This document shows, one piece after another, positions 35,467-44,208 of a stretch of 64,000 nucleotides of DNA; position 1 is the first letter of the stretch, and every line of letters begins with the position of its first letter. The notes below the pieces were generated by a model, which had not been told where the DNA came from, made no database searches, and worked only from the letters and a program-made list of their open reading frames with translations. The position numbers were made by a program, and so were the translations under genes. This stretch comes from Saussurea involucrata (taxonomy: Eukaryota > Streptophyta > Magnoliopsida > Asterales > Asteraceae), in contig CM066318.1 of NCBI GenBank assembly GCA_033807775.1, forward strand, positions 88,120,879 through 88,184,878, written 5' to 3'.

Positions 35467-36916
35467 TGGCCACATTTTAATGAAATCGCTCTTTGATGTT
35501 TATGCTTTAATGTTATGCCCACCCTGTATGATTCCTGTAATAACCGCACAACGATACTTGTTTTAGTATCGCCTACGCCGACACTTGCACATTGGGGACA
35601 ATGTGTGGGTAAGGTTTGGGGTTGCCCAATCGGGCCCACGTTTATGCACGTAGATTTCCCGCACCTCTGCATGCTTATATCGCATTAGCTAAAATTTTTG
35701 TTTTGAATGATTGAGACCGACCATTGTGGGAAGAATCTTGTGATAGTAGCGTGACCATTAGGGAAGGACTGGGAAAGGACATGACTAGGGACATTAGTGG
35801 AGACCACCCAATAGCGAGATTTGAGCCTAAAAGACGTTTTTCATTTCGAGGGATTTAAACACTTAATTCATATACACTTTTTCGAATTCCTTGTCGTGAA
35901 TATAGAATGATCTCGCTATATTATTGCATTGAGTAGCAAAGACGACCATCGGGATATTGGGTAAGGGTGTAGTAGACCCTATCGTGTGGACCTTAAGAGA
36001 TGATTCCAGGCATTGTGTGCAGTGTTAACCCGTGTTTAGCTATCGTACCTTTTTACCCATTTGTGTGTACCCACAAACCAGTTTGTAACCAAACACTCAC
36101 CTTGTTCATTCCATACCCACCATTAAACCCTAGCCAAAAGCCTTAGCCAACCTTATCCGAAAGTGTGTCAATCTGAGCGGTAATGAATAACAAGAAGATA
36201 GAGCGGAAAAGAAGGAATACAGGCCAGTCATGAAAAGAAATAAGAGTTAGAAAAGAGGGCCAATGAAGCCCCAAACAAATAAAGAGAGCCAATGATGCTC
36301 CAAATATATATATATATACAAAAAGAAAATAAATACAGTTATTTAGATAGCTTTACAACAGCTCAATAAGAGAGTCAAAGCGACTCCATTAGTGATAAAG
36401 AGGGCCAAAAGATAGAATGTGAAGAAAGTTCATAACTGCTAATGTTTGACACACCAAGGATCGTTGAACCGTTTTTCCCCTTCGTTTCTTAACCATAACC
36501 CTAGCCCCGTTACAACCCTTGTAAAGACCTGGATGATCTTCTGGAAAATATGATTAGGGTATATGACCACCTTTACCAATATTCCCTGTCTTACTACTTG
36601 ATTCTTTTCCGAGATCGACTTGTTAGACATTTGTGTGTCTTTCATTAGAGTTGTCATGTAATTTTCGAGTTTTATTGTACATAACTTCCTATACATGACA
36701 ACACGTACGATAACCTAGGTTCGAGCGAAATGAGAGACTCCCGTGAGGTAGGGTCGAGGCGAAATGTTTTTCCTAGTATGTCTGGACCTAGAACAACCTT
36801 AATGTAATCGGAGCAGTCACGAGTTCGACTCACAATGGAAGGCCATAGATTAATCAGAATAAGGATGAGGCGAGAGTGAGATAATCATTCACGGGTATGG
36901 GAAATCACCAGTGCAT

Positions 36917-37124
36917 TTTTTTTGGAAGGCATAGCGGCATCGACCCTTTCGATCAACTACCACGAACACAACGCACACACGCACGCACGCCTCCCCGGCG
37001 GTATCGGACATCCGAGGGCAGTCTACTAATCCGCCGCTGTCCCGGCCCAGCTTACGCTGGACCTAAGGCCCAACCACAGGCTGGGGGGGTAAGCCCAGTC
37101 AAAGACTGGACCACCCAAGGACTG
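36917..37124. other. GC-rich 0.2-kb insert in A2, origin unknown
   Basis: A1 and A2 align on both sides (gggaaatcaccag before, tatatgct after), but this segment has no counterpart in A1. It starts with TTTTTTTT and is much richer in G and C than its surroundings (for example ggcccagcttacgctggacc). The T-run could be the reverse complement of a poly-A tail, so a reversed SINE is possible, but no clear Pol III boxes or TSD were found. Confidence 0.5.
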
Positions 37125-37179
37125 GTATATGCTTTTATTCTATTTTTATCGCTAATTTTCATGAGGACAAACAACGCTC

Positions 37180-37192
37180 GGTTTGGGGTTGT
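37180..37192 (+). promoter_or_regulatory. A2 polypurine tract
   Basis: GGTTTGGGGTTGT, identical to A1, abutting the 3' LTR start at 37193. Confidence 0.75.
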
Positions 37193-38501
37193 TGATAACG
37201 CCACTTTTTGGCGTTATTTTCGGTTCTCAAACCAATGAGATCGGCTTGTGTTGATAGCAAAGAAGCAGAATTTTATGGTTTATCGAGTGAAATGTGCAGG
37301 TTATATAAAAGGCAGTAATCATCGAGAAAAGAAGCTGAAAAGAGCCCAAAAAGAGCCAAAACGAAGCCCAACGGAAGCCCGAGATCCAAGCCCAAGACCC
37401 GAACCTGATCCAGACCACCTTAGAAAACCGGGCGACTTGTGCCGCGACTTGTGCCGCGACTTGCAAGTCGCGGGACAAGTCGCGTAACCCACTGTTCCAG
37501 CTTTTAAGTTTGGCGTTTTTCCGAATTTTAGGTCATTCTTCGCACACGACGAACGGGAGCAGCTTTGGGGCGATTTTCAGCGGTTTTTCGGAGCTTTTGG
37601 AGCCACGGTAGAGGATCAATTGGAGGCACGTCCATCACGTAAAGTAGATACGAGCACGAGAGAAGGGAGTCCGCCATTACATTCATCGCTTTCATTATCA
37701 CTATGTTTGCACACGTTTTTCCATCCTTTTTCTTTGTGTTTGAATCCACCACCAACATGAACTAAATTCTAGATGTTGGGGGTTGGAATGAATTTGGTTT
37801 AAGCATGTGAACATATGACTTGAGATTTTTATCAGTTTGCCTATTTTAATGAAGTATGTAATTTGGTTTTTAATGCCTTTGTGAGTTTAGCTAGCTTCCA
37901 ATTGCTTTGTTGTTTTCAATTAAGTTCGAGAGAATTAATTGATAACTAGAACTAGAAATTGCATGCCTAAGGTGAGAAATTGGTGATAGAGATATACCGA
38001 GTAAGCCTTAGTCCCGTTAAATCTTGATTTTTATGTGTTTTGAATTCCATATGTTGAGATCGAGAGATAAGACTTGTGCTTTTCAAGATAAAACCCGTGG
38101 TTGCTTGAGAAAGAACCATGCTTTTAAAATAAAACCCGTTGTTGCTTGAGAAAGAACAACAGTGACTTTAAGATTGGATATTCATTAAAGGGAATAACTG
38201 GTAACTGTTTCGAGTTAATTGTTTATATGTGAAAGCTTTAGGATTTACAACCCTCAACTGTTTTCTCTATCTGAAGTTTCTTAAGCTGTTTACTGTTTTG
38301 TGTTTGATTTATTTTGCTTGCAATTAATTAGTTTAGTACCAACCACTCAAAGTTGCGACGTTCAGTTAATAGATCTTATAGTAATTGTGATACTTAGTTC
38401 CTAGTTCCCTGTGTTCGATACTCGTACTTTCTAGTACTATTACTTGATTTTGACCCGTACACTTGCGGTAAGATTTAGGGGGGTGTGATACCCGCCTATC
38501 A
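37193..38501 (+). repeat. A2 3' LTR
   Basis: 1309 bp. The palindromic module near 37433-37485 carries a 12-bp duplication (gacttgtgccgc) compared with the 5' LTR. Confidence 0.95.
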
Positions 38502-38508
38502 AGTTTTT
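38502..38508 (+). other. Seven extra bases between A2 3' LTR and its target duplication
   Basis: AGTTTTT equals the bases directly after the 5' LTR: the six-base spacer plus the first T of the PBS. Normal ends, as in A1, lack it. See findings for interpretation. Confidence 0.9.
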
Positions 38509-40538
38509 GCAATCGGCGCCGCCCCAAACATCAAATCTATCCTGAACTCTACTTGATGATCTGGGGGCAGACTCATCAAGTCATCCGAAAACACTTTCGG
38601 GTACTCATTTACTATAGGCACATCCCCTACTCCCTTTTTCTCTTTCTTAGCATCTAGCACGTAAGCTAAATACCCCAAACATCGCCTAGCTTTCATCATA
38701 GATATCATACACGTCTTCCTATCTCGACGATCCCCATAGATTACTACTTCCTTCTTATTAGGCAAGGCGATACGAATTAGCTTCTTATTACACACTATGT
38801 TAGCGTCGTTATCCACTAACCAGTCCATCCCTAAAACCACATCAAACTCCCCCATTCCCATAGGGTACAAACGCAAAAGGAATAAATGACCATCTACGTC
38901 AATGCTACACCCCTCATAGACCTCTTTCACCCAGACTTGACTATCATCTGCTACTTCTACCTCAAACCTAAAGTTCAACCTCTTGGGTTTCACTTGCAAT
39001 TTCCGAATAAAATTAGGTGACACAAACGAACGATTGGCGCCTGAATCAAACAATACTTTAGCAAAAGTCGAGTCAATAGGGAAAGTACATGTCACCACAT
39101 TAGGCGTATTCACCGCCTCCTCTGCCGACATGTGGAAAGCCATAACCCCCAGCAAATCCCCTCTTCAACTGCGGACAGTCCATCTTGACATGGTCTGGCG
39201 AACCGCACTGATAACACGATCTCGAACTACGGCAATCCCGCGCCATGTGTCCCGTCTTCCCACACTTAAAACACCCTTCTTTATCAGCCAAAAATTCCCC
39301 TTTATGCATCCGGTTACACTTACCACACGGTTTCTCCCCTGCTCTGGGTCCCACCCGCAGCTCGGGTCTAGGAACACTCGGCCTCTTAGCATCCCGATTT
39401 GGTCCTTCCAATTTCTGCTTGTCTCCAACTCTCTCCGTCATTTGCCTATTCTTCTCTTTTTCTGTGAGCTCTACAATATCTACCGTAGCCTGAAAAGTAA
39501 CCGGATCTTTCACCTGCACCAACTCCCTCACACTGCTCTTCAGTCCCCAGATGTATCTCTCTATGCGCCTCTCCTAAGTAGGCACATACAATTCAGCAAA
39601 CCGAGCTTTCTCAATGAACTTCGACGTATACTCCTGGACTGACATCGTCCCTTGCTCCAACCCCATAAATTCCTCCTCGAGCTTCTTAACGGGCGCCACT
39701 GGGCAAAACTGAGCTTTGAATCTTTTAGTGAACAATTCCCAGGTAGTTGTTTTTGCGATCTCCGAACCCTTGCCTCCCGTCTCGACATCCCACCAGAAAA
39801 TGGCATCTCTTTCAACATAGACATGGCAAACAACACTTTGTCCTCCTCGACACACTTGCTCGTGTCGAAAGCTAACTCCATCTCGCGTATCCACCTTAGA
39901 GCTAAAACTAGATTGCGTTCCCCGTTGAAAGATGGAGGTTTGCACGACGCAAAAGTCTTGAAGGTACACCCTTTCGTTGTCTTCGGTTCGTTAGCCACAA
40001 ACGGAGTTGATAATGAATGATCTCCCACCACAGTCGGAGATAGGCCAGACGCCTCAGTCCTCGTCTCGTTTTCACTTCTAGTTTGTCCCTCCGACGTAGT
40101 CTTGATTTGATTTTCCAACAATGCTTGCAAGGTCACCTGTAATTTACCGATCTCAGCCGTAAACGTTTTCTCAGTCACAAAAGCTTGGTTCTGGTTTCTC
40201 CTCGGGCTGTCCTACTGGCTCCCTCCGCCTACCGAGGCGGTACTTTCTTGATGCAAGGGCTCACACACTTCAGACGCTCCCACGCTCTTAGCTCGACGGG
40301 TGGTTGACATATTTTTCCCTCCTTGGGTTGCCACACTAGCCCCAACTCCTTGAGAGGTAGTTCGCAACGGCGGTCTTTCTCATCCACTTCCCCGGCCTCC
40401 GCCCCTTCCATGGGTGGCCGCCCGTCTCGGAGGATTCACCGGTTCTTCTTCCAGAATTTCCTCTACGCGAATCTCCCCCGCGACTGGATTTGTACCCACC
40501 ACCGGCACTGATCTACTCCTCAAAGTTCTTTCAGACAC
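38509..40538 (-). pseudogene. gag: G2 gag and protease, broken
   Basis: The expected start is at 40536-40538 but reads GTG instead of ATG. An early TGA follows the Gly/Arg-rich stretch (near 40411). The core has QEYTSKFIEKARFAELYVP. Three Cys-rich motifs follow (CGKCNRMHKGEF, CFKCGKTGHMARDC, CYQCGSPDHVKMDC) near 39165-39345. Protease: KVLFDSGANRSFVSP with an intact DSGA, then GMDWLVDNDANIVCNKK. It ends at GAAPIA, where A2 entered. Additional stops and small frame changes (for example near 39576 and around 39800) show decay. It is the upstream continuation of the fragments at 30629 and 16141. Confidence 0.9.
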
Positions 40539-40806
40539 ACTGGATTACTGAAACATACCAAAATAGATTACTTAAGACTACGGCTCCAGATTAATAAAGC
40601 AATTTAAGCACGTACATGTACCTGTAAATTCGCAATTACACTGGCCATGTGTAACGTCGAATCTACCTTACATGACTGTCCTCGCTACCCTATTAGTCTT
40701 ATCCCTATTATTGTGCCCTCCTAACGCATTCCTGATTCTCAGTTGTGATTTCTACTCCCACAGTTTAAGTCTAGGCACGTCCGGTCACCTAAATCCCTTA
40801 AATTAT

Positions 40807-40819
40807 GGCTCTGATACCA
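40807..40819 (-). promoter_or_regulatory. G2 primer-binding site (tRNA-iMet type)
   Basis: The minus strand reads TGGTATCAGAGCC, directly before the 5' LTR end at 40821. Confidence 0.92.
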
Positions 40820-40820
40820 A

Positions 40821-42317
40821 TGGTAACAACCCAACCAAAAATAAAGCATAACATGGCATTAAATATAAAACATCCCAAAAGGATCCCAAAATTCTCAATA
40901 CATCTTTCTCAAAAACTAGGTTCGCGGAAACAACCTATTCATAACTGAGAATAACATAAAGTCTATAAAGTGAAAGTAAAACACTATCTCTAGAAGTGTC
41001 CTTACTCTAGTTCTTCTCTTGACTCTTACCGGAGCTTCCTACTATCAGCTTCCTTGAAAAGGTTTAGTTTTGGAAAAAGCGAGGGTTAGACCATGAGGTC
41101 TAGTGAGTTCCCTCTAGAAACAACAGTTCAATAATACACATTTAAAACAGTTCATAAATAACAACGGTAAATAAATCTTTCAAGTAACATCACACTCGTA
41201 AATGGCACACTGAAGTTGCTCGGAAGCGACAACGTGTCAGTCTCACACTGCCTTACTGGGTCACACCTCCCATGGCATAACGAGACACACCCCTGGTATG
41301 AGCACTGGCGGGCCACACCCCCGACTTAGCCAATTTACGTCTAGCAACAATGTATGCATACGTCTCAAATAAACTTTCATACTCGCATATTCGTAAAATA
41401 AAACGCATCAATTCATATGCCCTTACTTACTTCAGATATCACGTTTTAAACACATGTTCAGTTAGAAAAACTCACCTGTCGACTTGCAAAAAAAGTGCTT
41501 ATCGCGTACTCTCTCGAGTTTCTAGATGGGACACCTATGAGGTTGAAAATATTAAGAATAATAAGGCTTATGATAACGCCCACAACATTCTGAACATAAC
41601 CCCAAAACTCGGCTCAAAAGAAAGGCAACCAAATCCGGAACCAGAGTTTCGGACTTTGCTCCTGATCCGGATCCAAAACCCGGACTCCCTCCCATACCGG
41701 ATCCAATCCGGATTCCGGATCTATACAGGATCCAGTCCGGATTCCGGTCCTAATACTACTCCAGATCCCATACCGGATATCGAATATTCCGGAACTACAA
41801 TATCGGAACTTAAATTTCGGAAAAAGGCATGACACCCGGTAATCGGCCTCAATCGATCACAACCACAAACAACTTTTTCCCAGATGGAACAAATCAAATA
41901 AACCTCTACGTGAGATTACTTTTACAAGGCAAACATACTTCATCATTAAAATCACACTGGGCAGCTCATCCTTTCAATAATTACCTAGAAATCCCAATTT
42001 CTCCAAAATCTCATTTATCCCAAAACTTAATTGATAGAAGCTGAGAAGAAATGAGTCCAAATTATTACCTTGAATTGATTGATTTGAAAACCTCATCCTC
42101 TTCTTCAAAATTGCAGAATGTAGCTTGCTTTCTCCTTCTCTGCTCTCACTCCCAAGCCGCCAAAGAAGGAAATTTTAATACCCTTCTAGGGTTTTGTGCC
42201 CAAATTGATGGTTTTTATACCTTCTTCCAAAATTACATTATGGTTCCTCAACAATAAGATTTCACTTTCTTCCCCACCAACTTATATTCTTTAAGATAGA
42301 ACAACTTGGTTATTACA
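40821..42317 (-). repeat. G2 5' LTR
   Basis: 1497 bp. The plus-strand start reads TGGTAACAAC, one G more than in the 3' LTR. It carries the same TCCGGA array (about 41630-41820). It pairs with 14633-16129. Confidence 0.94.
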
Positions 42318-42322
42318 ACTAT

Positions 42323-42744
42323 TAATAGAACGTGTGACATGAACATATATGAACAAGAATTAAATGCATGACATGAAGACATATGAACATTAATAAAACA
42401 TGTGTGAAACAATGTTCGGATGTACATGAACACATATGCAAATGCTATTAACAAAGACCATAAGGCCAACTTTATATTTATATGAACATATACGAACAAA
42501 TGAATAGGCATCTAAAACATGAATGATATACAAATTTATAAGGTGTTTGGCCATTAATAGAACGTGTGAAATGAATATATATGAACCATCCCCTAAACAC
42601 CAAATTTCACTAAAATTATTGTTTGGTGGTGGTGGTGGTGGTGGTTGGGGGGGGGGGGGGGGGGGGGGGTTTACAAAAAGTAAAAGAAATATATTTTCTT
42701 CAATTACCCCTAAACACCAATATTCACTAAAATTATTTAGGGGT
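42323..42744. other. Repeat-rich flank of G2 with (TGG)n and poly-G
   Basis: Left part: tatgaac-rich repeat units matching 14520-14627, the interrupted target of G2. A direct repeat (cccctaaacacca... ttcactaaaattatt) occurs at about 42593-42625 and 42705-42738, around a (TGG)n/poly-G tract at 42628-42669. The glycine-rich open frame across it is a repeat artefact. Confidence 0.6.
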
Positions 42745-42932
42745 GGGTTCAAACGAGAACACTAACTATTTAAAAAAACACGAGAACGACCGTTAATGTA
42801 CAAAATCATACACGATTCACGTACAAAATCATGTATGAATACATTCACACGACTTTGCCTCGCGATTTAAGTCGCGACCAAAGTCACCCCTTTCCAATTT
42901 TTTCCGTTAATGTAGTTCTCTTGTTTGGACCT
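42745..42932. mobile_element. F1: fold-back element
   Basis: The left end GGGTTCAAACGAGAACACTA resembles the reverse complement of the right end (aggtccaaacaagagaacta). A (TA)n tract follows directly (42936-42972). The interior has gactttgcctcgcga facing tcgcgaccaaagtc. Confidence 0.55.
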
Positions 42933-42933
42933 T

Positions 42934-42972
<39 letters not shown>

Positions 42973-42974
<2 letters not shown>

Positions 42975-43197
42975 AGATCATGTGAGACCAAACTATTTTC
43001 GTAAGACCAAAAAATTATCACTAAACCTTCACAGCAAAAGACTGTGAAAGTATTGTGATGGTAAACTTTCACAGTGTTTTTGCTGTGAAGGTTTGTTGTT
43101 TTACTTACCTTCACAATGAATCACTGTGAAGGTTTAGTGTTAATTTCTTGGTCTCACGGTCTCACGAAAACAGGTTAGTCTCACGTGAACCCAACCC
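42973..43197. mobile_element. F2: fold-back element between two (TA)n tracts
   Basis: Long imperfect inverted repeat. Inner arms AACCTTCACAGCAAAA and TTTTGCTGTGAAGGTT pair perfectly; outer arms hold gtgagaccaaac / ggttagtctcac. It is bounded by (TA)n at 42936-42972 and 43198-43219. No coding capacity. Confidence 0.7.
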
Positions 43198-43252
<55 letters not shown>

Positions 43253-43258
43253 AGGGAG

Positions 43259-43899
43259 AGGTTCAAGTGAGAAATGCTAAGTGTGTGAGAATTAGAGAAA
43301 TGATCCTAGCCCTTCATCTGGTCAATAATTGCAGCTTTGACTGTGAAGCACCAGATAATTCTTCGCGTGGTATACAGAAGATAGATAGGTAGTTTTGTAA
43401 AATACACAGGACGAGTTCATATGTGAAGCTGTGTGATTCACATATAAACTATATGTTCATATGTGAATCGGTTAATTAGTTCATATGAAAATAATTTATT
43501 AGTTCATATGTAAATCACAAAGGTTCATATGTGAATCTGTTAATTAGTTCAACTGGTTCACATATGAATCTAGTTAATTAGGTCAATGTGAATCAGTTAA
43601 TTAGTTCATATGTGAATCAGTTAAAAAGATTTCATATGTGAATTACACGGGTTCACATATGAACATATAGTTCATGTGTGAATCACACAGATTCACATAT
43701 GAACTCGTCCAACATATTTGTAAAAGTTATCAAACTGTCATTCTATTTTTTGAATAGTCGCAATTTTTGACCAGTCAAAGTCACGATTATTGACTAGTCA
43801 AAGCCGCAATTCTTGACCAGTCAAATCTGATCTTGACCGTATGAATGGCTAGGATTACTTCTCTATTTCTCACACACTTAGCATTTCTCATTTGAACCT
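43259..43899. mobile_element. F3: fold-back element with CATATG array
   Basis: Terminal inverted repeats of about 60 bp: AGGTTCAAGTGAGAAATGCT at the left, nearly the same on the opposite strand at the right. The interior (about 43400-43710) is an array of ttcatatgtgaatc and its reverse complement. Flanks are (TA)n/(GA)n at left and a short (TA)n at right. Confidence 0.75.
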
Positions 43900-43919
43900 A
43901 TGACTATATATATAGGGTC

Positions 43920-44169
43920 GGGTTCAAATGAGGAGCGCATCAAAACGTGAGAACGTGAGGAGCACCGTCCATGTACAAAATCACATGTGATTCACAACAC
44001 AAACCGCGGGACAAGCCGCACGCTTTTGCAAACCGCGTAACAAACCGCGCGTGTCCAAAATGTTAATCACATATGATTTTTAGTCCTTGTGTTGTGAATC
44101 ACATGTGATTTTGTACATGAACGGTGCTCCTCACGTTCTCACGTTTTGATGCGCTCCTCACATGAACCC
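43920..44169. mobile_element. F4: fold-back element with about 80-bp inverted ends
   Basis: The left end GGGTTCAAATGAGGAGCGCA and the right-end complement GGGTTCATGTGAGGAGCGCA continue in near-identical arms for about 80 bp. The centre has accgcgggacaagccgc and aaaccgcgtaac, similar to the GC-rich modules of A1/A2 LTRs. It is bounded by (TA)n at left and (CT)n(TA)n at right (44171-44208). Confidence 0.78.
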
Positions 44170-44171
44170 TC

Positions 44172-44208
<37 letters not shown>

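Larger units (their letters stand above)
34820..37179 (+). other. A2 3' non-coding region
   Basis: It contains CGCGG-rich inverted modules (34950-34998, 35030-35065), three stem-loops (35326-35466), a CACATTG/CAATGTG stem (35588-35605) with GGTTTGGGG (35613-35621), and the conserved block 35705-36020. A (TA)n run lies near 36306-36319, and a GC-rich insert absent from A1 at about 36917-37124. No gene. Confidence 0.75.
31145..38513 (+). mobile_element. A2: non-autonomous Athila-like element (gag-protease only) with GCAAT duplication
   Basis: The element is 31150-38508 with TGATAACGCC and CCTATCA LTR ends and TSDs GCAAT (31145-31149 and 38509-38513). Seven bases (AGTTTTT) lie between the 3' LTR end (38501) and the right TSD. 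Compared with A1 it lacks RT, RNase H, integrase and the 3' ORF but keeps PBS, gag, protease, hairpins, conserved block and PPT. LTRs differ by about 19 substitutions (about 1.5%) and three indels (20, 12 and 9 bp). It must have been mobilised by enzymes from another element. Confidence 0.95.
14628..42322 (-). mobile_element. G2: chromovirus-like Ty3/Gypsy element split by two nested Athila-like insertions
   Basis: Outer ends: 3' LTR 14633-16129 and 5' LTR 40821-42317, each 1497 bp. The flanks ACCAT (14628-14632) and ACTAT (42318-42322) are a TSD with one mismatch. Removing A1 and A2 with their TSDs leaves about 8.05 kb in the order LTR, PBS, gag, protease, RT, RNase H, integrase with chromodomain-like tail, PPT, LTR. 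Coding continuity across both insertion points is exact: protease runs into RT at A2 and RT runs on at A1. LTR divergence is roughly 2-3% by eye, older than A1 or A2, as nesting requires. Confidence 0.95.

Noticed and set aside
18362..38508. A1 and A2 as one element with four LTRs
   Set aside because: LTR sequences form two distinct pairs, each with its own TSD and its own PBS and PPT.
42523..42765. Glycine-rich or proline-rich protein
   Set aside because: It is a translation of a (TGG)n/poly-G tract.
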